DNA of 64,000 nt from Stratiolaelaps scimitus (lineage: Eukaryota > Arthropoda > Arachnida > Mesostigmata > Laelapidae). The stretch spans positions 6,209,501 through 6,273,500 of the forward strand of contig JABWDB010000015.1 in NCBI GenBank assembly GCA_019614645.1. The letters run 5' to 3'. The position numbers and the translations under genes were made by a program. The notes beneath the pieces were generated by a model. The model saw only the letters and a list, made by a program, of their open reading frames with translations, was not told the origin of the DNA and searched no databases. Below, in pieces: positions 37,448 through 50,813 of the stretch. Position 1 is the first letter of the stretch. Every line of letters begins with the position of its first letter.

Positions 37448-37448
<1 letters not shown>

Positions 37449-37514
<66 letters not shown>
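37449..37514. repeat. (AT)n microsatellite, longest in the window
   Basis: About 66 bases of AT with one or two interruptions. Confidence 0.95.
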
Positions 37515-38259
37515 CTTATCAGCAAATAAGCAACATATATGCTACATACGTTACGTACTCCGAATTTCATGTGGGGGGAAACATCGAGTGAGGGATAAGT
37601 GGGAGGTGGATAGAGGACATACACAAGATGGACACGGGAACAATAATCTCCGCTAATTTTGACTCACGTCTAATAATAATGATAATAATTATAACAACAA
37701 TAATTATTATCCTAATGATGATTTCTTATTCGCAGATAGAAATTACCCTATGGAAGATAATAACCAAAAAAAACAATTCGAGAAAGACGTCGAAACATGA
37801 TAGACGAGCATGGGGGGGGGACACCTTCCTCGCCTTTACACGAACAGCCACACACGCTCGTACAGACCCAACACACAGACACACACTGTTTAGACACTCA
37901 GCCGAGAGAGAGCAGGTTTATGAGATCACAGTTCACGACACCACGCGCGGCAACAGATAATGAACACCACGGGCGATTCGAGACACGATTTATGACGAGT
38001 TATCGATAGCAACAACACTAGCGTGTGAGGACATCGGGCATAAACACAGTCACACGTACACACATACAGCATGATTTTCATGCGAAAAGAAAAGCGGGAA
38101 AAACAAGCGATTTTTGTGAGAGAGATAGAGAGAGGAAGCGACTCACTGAGGGACTCTGCCCCCAGTTCCATTACTGCTATAACTGTTCCCCGGCCCAAGG
38201 CCAAGAAAAACAATAAGAGAAAAACGCCCACGAAAACAGTGTTTAGCCTTACCTTGCTG

Positions 38260-38262
<3 letters not shown>

Positions 38263-38297
<35 letters not shown>
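38263..38297. repeat. (AT)n microsatellite
   Basis: Pure AT tract in non-coding sequence. Confidence 0.9.
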
Positions 38298-38298
<1 letters not shown>

Positions 38299-39139
38299 CG
38301 GAATTATGTATTATTTAATCCATCAATGGGTAGTGCTATAAGAGGGACACTTATTGCGATGCTTCTTTTTGTATTATTGCTATGCTTGTGATGCGTACAC
38401 ATATGTAGTTACTACCACCACCGCCACCAATCCTTGGGATTCCAATTTCAATGACCTCAGTGACTCACATTCAACAACACTTTCTTTTTTTTTGCCTTAC
38501 ACGAATTACGACACGAATTTTTCCTTATATATATATATACAACACTGACACCAACGCAGGAACCGTAACAACAGAATCCGCACCACACACCCCAATATGT
38601 GATTCAGTGTAGGTGAGACCCTGTGCGAGACAGCGCTGTGGCGTCGCCTTTGGGAGGTTGAACCTCAAGGGTTCTATTTTTTTTCTATTCTTTCCTTTTC
38701 GGCGCGTCCCGTTCCCGCCGCCTCTGCCGGCGGTACACGACCCGACGGCAGCCGACGAAACAGCAGCTAACGGCGGGCTGAGTTCGTTTATTGCTGAATG
38801 CATTTGTTGCCGAAAGATTCACCGCAAAAGTCGGAAAAAGATGACGACGAACTGCGCGAAGCGACTTGTTCTTTTCTTTTTTTTTTTGCCAGCTCGTTCG
38901 TCCAAATACTCAGAATATTGTGCGCAATGCGTATGCGTATATGTGTGTGTGTGTACACTAGAATGTTGTGTTCAAAAATAACCGAAGGCAGCTGGCGGCC
39001 TAGGCAAGAAAAAAGTAAAAGGAGTCGGCAACAGCCGCGAGGCCCTTCGAGGCCAGCGTTGTTCGAGGCCTGTTGTCAGCTATATCTCGCTCGTATCTAA
39101 CCTGTTGCCACCACTCGCCGAAACCGCCAGCTCAATGTA

Positions 39140-39168
39140 TAGAGAGAGAGAGAGAGAGAGAGAGAGAA
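39140..39168 (+). repeat. (AG)n microsatellite
   Basis: Pure AG tract in non-coding sequence. Confidence 0.95.
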
Positions 39169-41467
39169 TTGAAAGTGAGTTATACATAACGCTGATCTAG
39201 CAATTGACAATGAGTTTGTGTATGGTGGCGCGTCGTGCTAACATTTGTTTATAGCTTGCCCTATTCGTCCGCTCTTCCGCGTTCTCTCATAGCCGCTGAC
39301 GTTTGGCCAAGCGCGTGAACGGCTACCAGCGGCGGCGGCTGCTGACTGACCACTCTTACGAGCGAGCGGGGGTTGGCATCATCGCCGGCCTCCACCCACT
39401 TACAATAATAATCATGATTATCATAGCTACGGTGCGGGGCCTTTGGGCCGCGACGCGCCTCTGCCTGCTTCCATCCTGACACCTGCGAGCATTTCGCTTG
39501 ACCGACGAACAACAACGTCCCTGTGAAATTTCTGTATAAACGTTCGACGAATGACGCAAACAAACAACAAATTTCTAGCAGCTCTGTATTTTGTTTTGCT
39601 ATCTCGACAGCAACGATGCTGGTAGTTGTTGATAATGATAATAATAATAATGACAATGTATAATTACTACCAAGTATTATTATTACAACTATCGATATTG
39701 TTTCCTGTCAACGTGTTGATTTCCTTCGCGAAACCCTCATCTCGACAATTGGTTTTGTGGTTTTCTTCGAAGCGCAGGGTTCGTGCTAGCTTTTCCCTTT
39801 ATTGCCGCTCCACCTCTCCTTGTTTCCAGGGTTGGAGTCTGCTGCCCCCCTTTCCTCTCTCGAATTGTCCCCGACCACTTCTATATCATACCCTGTTAGT
39901 ATTGTTGATCATTATTCGCGCATTGCATCGCAGTGCGATTCCTCTCTCAGCCTCGGCCAAACTGTTCTCTATTTTTGTCCGGTGTGCTCCCCTCCCCCTT
40001 TGGCGGACAATGAATGATCATCGGATCAGGGTGTGGAGTCCCCGTGTAGCTCGTGATGGCCCCCTTGCGTTCCCCGCCGCCCCCAATACGCCCTGAGCTC
40101 CGGCGGAGGCCACGATTAACACTCGGATTATACACCACACTGCAGTGGTCTGCGCCGGTTATCAGCTTCCGCGCCGTTGACACCTGTACGACGCTTGACG
40201 CCGAGGGCTGAAGGCTCGATGCACCTTCACACGTTTGCCGCGTACACCATACAACAGCGTGAGCACACTCCGATAACGTGCGTACGAATATGCGGCGACC
40301 CCGAACATGATGGCGTCTCAGCAGCGGCAGCAGCAACAGCAGCAACAATACCATATGCATCGGTGATCAAGCTTGCCGCTGTCGTCTTCGCTGCCGATGT
40401 CAAACAAGCAGCGCCCCTGTTGTTCTCTCTCTCGGGGCAGGTGTCATGCGGTGGCCGGTGCCAGTTCGACGATTGACTCACGGCTAATTTATTTGTGTCG
40501 GGAAGTTGGGCACCAGTCGAGGGGTGTGGAGGGTCCGCAATTGAGCTTACCGCGAGCGCCGGTCGTCGCACCCGACCCGTGTTAGGCGTGTTGTGTTTTT
40601 GGCCGATGCATGTTGGCCTGATATTTTTTTCATTTTTTTTTTGTTCTCTTTGTGGACATTTTGTCGACCGTCGACAATTGAACGACGGGCTTGAACGAAT
40701 ACGAATTGTTCGCATTAACTATATTTTGCGTTTTGCGGCTTAGACAGCCAACGCAGATTCGAAAGTCCACACCGACTCCGATATGACGGCAGTGATAATT
40801 TCCTATGGCCTATGCCTGATGTTACTATGGTTAACGACAGTACGAGACCGGTAGCGACCATTCGTGTTTTTTTTTTCGCACTCTCTCCCATGGATGGGTC
40901 ACTCATGCCGCAACGTGTGATGGCGCGTAAATCTCCCTATACAGGCATGCGAAGAGTGGTAATAACAATAGTAGTAGTAATAATAATAATTATAATGAAT
41001 AAATACTGAGGCAACACCGTCAACAGCTACAAGAAGGCGAACAGCGACATGAACAACAAGAACAACAACAGCAACAGCAACAACAACAAAAATAACAGTA
41101 AAAGCGTAATTTATTTATCAATTGTATCCATCTATCTATCTGTCTGCCTATAATCTATTATATACACCGCCTAGCCATGACTATAAAATGTCATTGATTC
41201 CAAATATACCTATATTTCTCCAGCAAAGACAGCGGCGCTAATGACATGATAATTATGCTAATAATAATAATAATAATTACACAAATATTAATTACAATGA
41301 TAAGCTACTGTAATAACAACACACGCAGCAACAATGTTTCTCTCACTAGACGATGATGATAAATGAGTGTTTTATGATCGATGAATATCTATATATATAG
41401 TCATTAAGACCGACATTTGCTTTTTTCAAAGCCGGAATAGAAGCACCAACGAAATATCGAAGAAGCA

Positions 41468-41498
41468 GCAACAACAACAACAACAACAACAACAACAA
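41468..41498 (+). repeat. (CAA)n microsatellite
   Basis: Pure CAA tract in plus orientation. Further CAA-rich sequence follows to 41630. Confidence 0.95.
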
Positions 41499-42067
41499 GA
41501 ACAACATCTGAAACAATAACAACGTCACCACAAACTGCAGTAAACGTAGACAGTAACAATATCAACAACAACAACAATAAAAAAAACAACAACGACAACA
41601 ACAGCAACAACAACAACAACTACAAGACCATGAACAAAAATAAGTGATTGTTACCTTGTATCGATAGAAATGTCCGCAGCGAACTATCCACTGGTAGAGC
41701 AATGGGTAGACGTCATGTGGATAAACGCCTGCTTGTTAGTGTACAACAGGTACTGGAAAATGTAGGTGACAAATCGGGCGGAAGAGAAAAAGAGCAGCAG
41801 TAGCAGCTGAAGCCTCCTAGCTACGATTCGATGGGATCAAGTGCGCCCTGTTTCATCGCCGGCGTTACGACGCCGTCTCAGAGCGAACGGATTCGATCAG
41901 GCGGATTACGCAGCCTGTGATCCGATCGGCTACCAAGCTCTCACGGACGCTGGAAATTGTTTGTGGGCCTACTCGGCGAGTGGCGCCCTGACATCGGCGC
42001 TACAGAAAGACTTCGATGAAAAGCTCGATCAGAATCGATTTGAGCCCGAGCCCTCCTATCTCTCTCT

Positions 42068-42081
42068 CGCGCGCGCGCGCT
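42068..42081. repeat. (CG)n tract
   Basis: Seven CG steps after a CT run, a strongly Z-prone sequence. Confidence 0.9.
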
Positions 42082-45000
42082 CTGACAGATGAAATATATG
42101 CATGATACGCAACGCCGCATCCAGTACCTCGTTGACCTAACGGCTAGTGGGCTTTTTTTTTCGTGTAAATCACAATAGATGAAGGAGGCGAATGAACATG
42201 CCTGTCCCCCGGACCCCCAACTGCGCGCGTGTGTTTATCCACGTGCCACGTACACCGATTCCGCCGAGTTTTCATCACCGCCCTGGTCAGCGGTGACCAA
42301 CGTGTACGCATGTATATTGCGGGATTTTCAGGCCATCGTTGCCTGGATGCCCTCGGGCTCGGCTTCGTCGTCCTGCCGAAGCTCGAACTGTGAGTGTCCG
42401 TGGACACTCGACGGTGTGCACGACGAAACACGAGGTGTCCCGGGGCCGGCCAGGCCTTGTGCGCGTAAACGACTCGCTTCTCTGCCAACTTTGCGAAAGG
42501 AGAATGTTGGCGAAACCCCCCCCGCCATCTGTGATTTATACCAAATGTCACTTTTGTTTTGCTAGTAATTAACATTATTATCATGATTATTATTATTTAC
42601 TTGCATTGTATTTATTTACCCTATTTACCACGACGAATAATAAATAATAAACATAATAATAATATTACTAATAATAATAATAAGTATTATTATTATTACA
42701 ACACTAATAATAATAATGATAATAATAATGATAACCAACAACACGCACCCCCATATACATGGAGATATATACAAGGCGATAAACAACAATGACAGCAACA
42801 ACAAGCTACAATGAATGAGCGTACGGCTCTCGTCCCACATCTCTTGTTTCGATTCGTTCGTCGACAGACTGACGACAACGTTACATTAATTAGTACAACA
42901 ATAATTGTCCCTTAATAAGCGCGCAACAACAACAACAACAGCAGCAGTGAGTTGGCTATTATGACTGCTGAAGTACTACTATTGCTAATCATAATAATTA
43001 TAAGAACGCCACTGCTCTTTTAGTTCGAACCAATTCATTTACGCTGTAATTTCGGATGATTAATGATTGAGTACGTAATTAATTCATACCGCTATATATA
43101 TATATATATATAATGAATGTAAACGATTACTTTGGAATATGTACGGAGGATATGGTAGATAACAAACGTATAATACTAATGATAATGATGGCGATGTGGA
43201 TATGGTAATTATTAAGTTAATAAAATAAATTGACAATCTTTCAATGCTGCTATTATTGATTGTAACAAATTCATCGTATTTCGACGAAACTGGATGTCGA
43301 TACAGATTCATACTGATAATGGAGGCATGAACTACAGCAGCGACGACGGCAACAACAGTAACAACGACAATATTATCAAGAACTACAAAAACAGAAGAAG
43401 TAATAATGATGATGACAATGTAATAATTAATAATAATAATAATAATAAAGGTCGAATAATTAATAAAACAACAACAAAAACAACAACATGGATGTTGACT
43501 CTCTAATAATAATAATTTCGATATATTCGGGTATGATCATGACGAGCATCACTGCTAATTAATTAAGACTCTCTCTCTCTCTCTCTCTGTCCATTTGCAT
43601 AAAATGTGACTCGGTTGTCCCACGGTTGCTATAGATGAGAAGACGATTGACTCATTAATTGCTGACTCGATAGCCGCTAAATAAATGGCATTGGCTGTTT
43701 TTTGTCCACTGATAAGGGTACGCAGGCGTCGACTCGCAACGGAGCATGTGATACCAACGAGTGATGAATCTCATCGAAATACGACGGGTGGGGCTGCGTT
43801 CAACTGTTAGCAGTGCACTGTGCAGCTTCTGCAAGAGCCACGTCCTGCATCTGCGTGAGTTGTCCCACGTTGTAGTGGACAGCAACCACAATCTCCGGGT
43901 TTCGAGCAGCGACACGAACAGTTGTGACTAGTAGCTAGCACCAACGGTGCACAACGGCAACGGAAGTAACATTAACAACGACGATTCTAATGAAACAAAA
44001 CGTGTGATTCCACCCGATTCATATCATCGTAATAATAATAATAATAATAGATTAATAATAATTAACATGTACACATGCCCTCAGATATATTTATATTGAA
44101 TATGAAATACATGTGTAATATCACTAAGTATAATAACAATTGTCACGTAGAAAATATACGTGCGTCATGTTTTAACAACAACGATAAAGTAAGCGCATTG
44201 AGAACCAAATGAGGACAGGAGTACTTCGCACAATAGCAGCAGTTATCATCATGTTCGAACTTGAAATTACCACTGTTAGTCGTCTACGATATAACAGCAA
44301 ATGACAGAACCAATACAACTGTGTGTGGATATGCACGGCCACCAGTGTATTATAGGGTCTTGTGTTATCTGTACGGGCCAGATATAGTCGTCCTACTGGT
44401 TAAGTACACAAATAATAATTGATGTCACGATGGGAATGCGACTAACTATGAGAATATCAGCCATAACAAGGACAGCGGATCTTGGTCATCAGACAACGAG
44501 CTCATAAGAAACGAATCGATAATAATAATAATCATAATAATCGTAATAATGTTGATAATAGATATAGAGAAAGGTGGTGTCCAACAAATGCTTGAAATCC
44601 ACTATAATAATAATAATAATGCCGTGCATGAATGGGCGGCAATATATTTGCAGGTTTCGACAACGAAATTTTCACAATTTTCTGGAGGAAGGCAGAGAGA
44701 AAGAGAGAAAGAGATATGGAGTATGTATGTTGACGACGGCTCGACGGCGTCGTTCCGAATCAGAGACCATCCGGATGTGTCCACTCCCGATTTGAACTAT
44801 GCCATAGGCCACCACTATCTACGTAAGCGGTTGAGAGCCGGCATCACACAGCCAGAACGACGATAGGCGTAGGGTTCATCACGTACTACCTAGCTATTGG
44901 CAATCGCACGTGAATATAAGCAGAGCACTGCTGGCGATGCAAACAGATCAGAGACACTGTACACCGCGAGACGGAAGGAGACGTCAGCCTCCGATCGTTG

Positions 45001-46279
45001 TGATCTGTACAGAGAGCTGACAGAGAGCGCCAGGGGTCGAGGGGACGTTCGTCAAAATATAAGCTGTTGCCGGATATTAGAACGTGGAGATAGAGAGAGA
45101 GAGAGGAAGTGTTTTTGCAACAGAGCAAACAGCAGAACAACACCGATCACAGCCAGCTCGCTAACACCAGCAGCGACAACTCACGCAGGTGGCGATACCC
45201 ACAAGCAAGCGGACAGTAGCTGCAACATCAGCAGCAGCAGCAGCAGCAATCAGTCATCTGAAGCAACTGACGATTATTATTGCGGTTTTCGATGAAAGCC
45301 GTCGTCCATTGGTTCTGCACTATGCTTCGCATTTTCTTCGCACGTTTATTTGGTTGGCCTCTTCCACGTCGTACACACGTACAACCCGATCAATGCACTC
45401 CATTCATCTCCCTCGATGTATGCTACGATCGTATAGGGGTCAGTATGGCGGAAGCGAGGGAAAATTGGCCTTGATCGAGAGATCTGCTCGCAGCAGCCTC
45501 GGAGATACACTCTGACACAATTTGCTTGGATAACTGCAAATATATCTTCGGGACGAACTGACGCAAGGCAAGACGTCGAGACGAAGCGTCCCTTCTAATT
45601 TCACTATCAGAGCTCAGGCAGCTACGGCAGGATAAAATGGTTTGCCTGAACTGATCATTAAAAACGGAGTGCATGCAGACCGCGGACGGTGTACCCCACC
45701 AGAGCATTAAGCGGCGTACCTCGGGACAGGCCGGCCTCGGGATCATTAACACCGCTGCTGTGCCCCAGCAGCTCCCGCCGCTAGGCGCTGATGAGTGTCA
45801 TCGTTCAGAGATGACACAAGTATAGCAATCGTAATTAGTCATTGCTGCTTGTCATCATTCGATATTGTTGCTGTAGATCTCTTCCGGTAATGAGTCTTAG
45901 ACAATGCTGCGAATGACCCACAGAAGTCGTTCGTGATGGCACAATGGTAATAAACGGTGACAACGCGACGCGACAGGACACAACACGACCCTACTACAAC
46001 AACAAGAACACATCAAAATCCATACAGGGTACCCTCGATATCCGAGACGTGTAGGTGGATATATTTGTGTAAATGTATCAATACAGCTTTCTTTCTCAGA
46101 GAGAGAGAGAGAGAAAACCGAGAAGGGGAGGGCAATTCCAGTTTGTCCAAGCTCATACAGGCTGTATGATAACTCCATGTGATTCCATACAAAACGAGGT
46201 CGCACGTGCACTCGAGTAGCTATCCATCCCCAATAGCAATCTCATCAAAGGCCCGCCCACAAAAGAGGTTTAAGCGTTT

Positions 46280-46347
46280 TCAGTTATTCCCCATATGTGT
46301 ATGGGGAACAGTTCAGTTATTCAGTTATTCCCCATATGTGTATGGGG
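46280..46347 (+). repeat. Duplicated 27-base stem-loop
   Basis: Copies at 46280-46306 and 46321-46347 are identical. Each contains CCCCATA-TGTG-TATGGGG, a seven-base-pair stem with a four-base loop. The copies are separated by 14 bases. Confidence 0.95.
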
Positions 46348-46584
46348 TGTATCATTGGCACGTTCCCAACGTATATGATCCGCCCCGTCCCGCCCGCGTC
46401 ATGAACCGCTCCACGGCCACATGCATTACCATCCATAATTTATAGATAGTCACCAACGGAATAACAGGAAGAGAGGTGCCGTGAAATGCATTGTTGTTCA
46501 ATGTGAACCGTTGTGCGCGAGACCGGTCGCACGAAAAGCCTTGCTAATCAATGCTAGCTGACGTTGAACTTGTTTGAACACAGG

Positions 46585-46605
46585 GCGCGCGCACACACAC
46601 ACACA
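46585..46605. repeat. Alternating GC then CA tract
   Basis: 21 bases of strict purine-pyrimidine alternation starting GCGCGCGC and continuing as CA, the best Z-DNA-forming candidate I see in the window. Confidence 0.85.
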
Positions 46606-49600
46606 TCTAAGTAGTGAACGACACGCGTTTAGCAACACAATGTTTGAAATGTTTGACATATGAAGGGAAATAAAATCGGTGGCTGCTTGAAAATTGTCGC
46701 GCATTAGTATATACAGCAAGCGACAACCATAACTATACGGTGGACTGGTTGACGGGGGCGTTACGAAGAACGGTCGGGCAGCCAGAGTCTCGCGACCCTC
46801 GATTATATATTGTAGGGATTGAACGTAGGGTCGTCACCGAGGGGATTGAACGCCGATGAGAATGGCTCTGTGGAGGGTCAGTGCGCCGTCGGAGACGTCT
46901 AGAAAGTAGCCCGCCGCACCGAGATTGGAAATTACCTATTACACCTGTTTTTAACGGGATTAACGGAACCAAGGGGAATTTTCCACTATATTCGATCCGA
47001 TTATGAGTAGGGCCTTTCCGGAGCCATACCTTCCAGATGGATGGTGGTCTGCATCTCTTTCGATCGGGACGACCAGAGGCTTGCGACGACCGACAGTTCG
47101 TCTGTAATGCAGGCTCAAGTCAGACCCCGACGATTTCTGCTGGCGACACCATCCGGAGAAGGGTGACGACCCCTAACAACAGCGACAGGTTGCTGGATTG
47201 TTTGTTTGGTGTGACCTTCATTAATAAATGTGTGCCGGCCACGAGAGCAGCAGCGGCCGCAGCAAACGTCGAGCAGAGTCGTGAGAGGCAACAAGAGATG
47301 GCATACACAAAAATCGCTGACATCTATCGAACGTCCGCATCTGAAAACCTTGAAGGTTCCGAGTCTAACGATGCCCCCCTCGCCGTTGCTAGAGCGTGTT
47401 TGATACGTGACCTGTATATGACGTGGCGTGCGTTCCGTTGCCTCGCCCGTCATATCGCAAGTGGCAACGTGTGACGTTGAGATATCGTGGACACGTCGAG
47501 CTGCCGGTTTCACTGTCGCGAGTTGACGCAGCGACCATATTGTGTATGTGTTGTTGTAGATGCTCATTGACGTGCTGTGCTCAATCCACGCAAGCGATTA
47601 CAACCGCTGCCACGGCCCAACGACAAGCTTGTGGTATACAACTAATACTACACCATAGTATTATCTACATTAGGATAATGACGACGACCGCCGTCATTGT
47701 GGCCCTCAGGACTCACTGGAGTGGGTTGAAGTTAAAGATATGCCACCACGCCGGCTGTGGCCGTTCGTATTGGCCCGGGGGCAACCGCCTCGTGGGTGCC
47801 CGGGTGCGACGTCCGAAGATCGTCTGGGTGTCAAAATCAGGCCCACTGACCAAAAACGGCCGACGACTTCAGCTGGTTATGACGCATCTTGCCAGTTTGG
47901 ATCGAGACGGTCGTGAGCTACTGAGCGCCTGATCGCCCAGAGGTTGGGTACCTTTAGGGACGGCACCGTTTCGTCGATCTCACGAGGAACGTCTATCACA
48001 CCGGCACACCTGCGGGATGCTTAGTGACGCGCCGAGCGGACTGGCCACAGCATTTCATCTGTGATCTTTGAGCTAACCAATTAAAACAAACCAACTCACT
48101 AACTATTTCACTAACCGCCTGAGAAGCTACAGGGCGTGAATTAATCAACCCCTTGGGCCTCTTGAATTCGCAATGGATCGAGGGCGACGGAAATGACGAC
48201 AACAAAAAAAACAGATTTTGATTCGATTCGTGAGACAACGACGAGAGCTATAAAAATAAAGGTGTATAAATGTTTATTACTACCAAATGCTAAAGTCGGT
48301 CGGAAGATTTTTGTATTTGATTTACCGCTGCACACACAGTTACTATTTTGTAATTACTATTATTATTATTGGTACAAGTAGAGGTGTACAATAATAATAA
48401 CAATTATTTATAGAACCGTTGTTGCGTTCTCCGGTGGGGAACAAACCGAATGACATAGCAATCACGTCGATGACGCCAACACAAGCCATTAGTCAATCAG
48501 TTAATGATATATATCACCTCAAATATATGTCGAAATAGTCACCAAAAACCATAATAACTATGCTATGAAGGAGACTCGGGCGCTCGCGCCCCAATCTCCG
48601 TTTTTGTTCGAGTGATTAGCAAGAAGAATTAGCAGGTAGGCATACGGCAGAGGGTGGTCGGGGACGGAAAAATCGTGCGGTCTTTGCCAACGCGTGCTGC
48701 TTTTTGTATTTGGTGACATAGACAATGAGAAGGATGAACAGCGGATGAGAGAGGGAGAGTGTTCTGGATAGAGGCGACTGGAAATCCACACATAAAACAC
48801 GAACATGACAAGTGCAAAAAAAAACAGCGATGAAAACAACGTTCTTTAGAGCAGCCACAGTATACGAGATTAACATGATATTGGGAAGCAAGTAACGCAG
48901 TGATGATCGCACTGGTTAGTATTATTAGAACTGCCCCTAACTCGAACGGACGTCGATTTTAGTAACAGCAGCAGCAGCCAGCATCTGGAGGGAAATTTCG
49001 ATGCAAATCGTCGCGTAAATGAAAGCGGTATGAACCCGGAGGAAGCGATCAGTTGTAGGATTGCGGAATCGCTGAAGAAATCGCCATCGATAAACATCTG
49101 TGGCAGTAAATAGCAAGCGTATAACGGATACAGAGGGGCATCACGCTGACAAACACTGACACATACAAATCCACAGACAGACCACACGAACACACACACA
49201 CAATTGAATTACATTAGAAGGAATTACACACGCTGGCCAGCCGAAAATATAGCCGACGTTGGAATAAACCCTAGCGAAACTAATTTTTTGCAAGGACCTC
49301 CTACTTGGACAGGTATATATGAGCGCTAATATCGAGCCTGTCTCAGGAGGGCCACGGGGAGCGACGCGTTCATTCGGCCTGTTTTCTAAATGAACGTTGA
49401 GCTTTAGTTTTTTCGCCTTTGAAGCCGAAGGCCAGTCGGCCTGACTGGTAGAAATGTAAGGACAAATAATGACTAATAACTGTCGTGGACAAATGGCGTA
49501 ACGACGCAGCAAAGTTTCATGAACAGGACCGTAACGAGAATAATGGACGAAAATTCAATGTTCGCCCAAAGATGACAATGGGGAACAATGTCTTTACTCA

Positions 49601-50525
49601 GAAAGAAATTCTACTATGTAATGTAATATTGTCTATAAAAAAAAACACTATTATCAATGAGCAACATTACCAGAGTTCAATAAAATACAGTAACACTTAA
49701 TGTAACAATAGAGATGAGAAAATAGGTGTTTTGGATTTAGATAGTAATATATAATGCAATGTTTAGCAACAAGCCCAGCGGTAGAGCTCTCTGTAGACTT
49801 TCAGTCATTCAGAATATCTAATAGCAATTATGTTACGGAAGTACTGTAGAGAGAGGGTCCGTCCACAATCTATGGCCTGCTTACGTTGTTTGAGCAGAGC
49901 TACTTTGAAAAATTTGCTATACGGTTTGTAAATGAGCTCAATAATGAGGAAGTACTTATGTATAATTTTTGCATGTATTTTTATGTACTTTTATCCTTAA
50001 AATGTCAATGTTACCATTTTCTTCTTCATCGTACTACGTCATAGTCCACGTGGCGTATAACCTTCACTTGGTCCATACTTATACCTTTCAGAGGAAATGT
50101 TTTTAAATCGTTTGTTAGAGCCTATTTATATTTCAGAGAGAATTAGCTACACTGTGCTGGCACTTGTCGCACACTGATCGATACATAACGGCGCTCACGA
50201 TACTATATAATGGTCATTATGAGAATATTGCTTCATCCTCTTTTCAGGCTCGTCTCTCAAGGAAAACTCATGAAATATTGTCAATATGTTAGAAACACAA
50301 TTATGCCATATACCCTTATAACATATCAGCTTGAATCATCCCTCACATAAGGAGGAGTACACCCGCCACGAGTTCCAGCCTAACTGTATTTCACTCAAAT
50401 AACTAATAAATGATAAATAACTTATAATTGTTAAAAAAAATCCGTTGCTGAGCATGCCACGTTCGAATACCCTTGTATCACTTGTTCAAAGCTATATCGA
50501 AGAGGCCTCTTCAAAGCTTCGAAGT

Positions 50526-50585
50526 ACGACGCAGTACTACTGTTTTTTCGAGCTGACCCTCAGCTGTCCCCACGACGCAGTACTA
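50526..50585. mobile_element. 32-base insertion with a perfect 14-base target-site duplication
   Basis: ACGACGCAGTACTA occurs at 50526-50539 and again at 50572-50585. Between them, 50540-50571 is a 32-base segment nearly identical to 25029-25060. Read on the minus strand it ends in an A-rich run (CGAAAAAACAG). That would fit a severely 5'-truncated retroelement inserted by target-primed reverse transcription. It carries the same AGCTGA/TCAGCT hairpin. Confidence 0.75.
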
Positions 50586-50763
50586 GGAGCGAGTATACAT
50601 AGTATAATTGATATTTAATTAAGTATCTGTGATCCTAGGTATCACGGTGGGCCCTTTGATTTGTACGCAGCATTTTACTTGCTTGTTTTAAATAGGCTGG
50701 AAGCTACATTTCGCGCTCAGCTGGTCCACTTTGTGCCCACGTTTATAATTACGTCAAAAAAAG

Positions 50764-50764
<1 letters not shown>

Positions 50765-50809
<45 letters not shown>
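50765..50809. repeat. (AT)n microsatellite
   Basis: Pure AT tract in AT-rich intergenic DNA. Confidence 0.95.

Positions 50810-50813
<4 letters not shown>

Larger units (their letters stand above)
28920..45300 (+). other. Probable very long 3' UTR / downstream transcribed region of ADAR
   Basis: No domain-bearing open frame is visible over more than 16 kb. The plus strand is persistently biased to CAA, AAC and TAA units (30118-30160, 30258-30400, 32430-32560, 32840-32930, 36341-36395, 41040-41100, 41468-41630, 43320-43490), with almost no GTT/TTG counterparts. Such one-sided composition suggests transcription in this direction. Candidate AATAAA signals occur at 31953, 32392, 34204 and 36761. 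GC-rich islands of 150-300 bases interrupt the A-rich sequence near 29.85-30.05, 30.48-30.60, 31.99-32.17, 33.86-34.11 and 35.54-35.86 kb. The true 3' end cannot be fixed from sequence, and only the first few kilobases are a fairly safe UTR call. Confidence 0.4.
45301..50525. other. Intergenic stretch without a recognised gene
   Basis: Open frames of up to 150-170 codons (47037-47474 and 47423-47932, plus strand) resemble no family I know and overlap other frames. The stretch becomes clearly AT-rich after about 48 kb. It contains the duplicated stem-loop at 46280-46347 and the GC/AC alternating tract at 46585-46605. Confidence 0.5.

Noticed and set aside
45423..45752. Minus-strand frame of 109 codons that might be a transposon remnant
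   Set aside because: I could not identify any transposase or reverse-transcriptase motif in it.
45788..45820. Hammerhead-ribozyme-like core: CTGATGA followed by a perfect eight-base-pair stem (GTGTCATC/GATGACAC)
   Set aside because: The obligatory GAAA after stem II is missing (AAGT follows) and I see no flanking stems I and III. It is probably a plain hairpin.
47037..47932. Two plus-strand open frames of 145 and 169 codons
   Set aside because: No recognisable domain, overlapping frames on both strands and no splice context. They may be chance frames; protein homology searches would decide.
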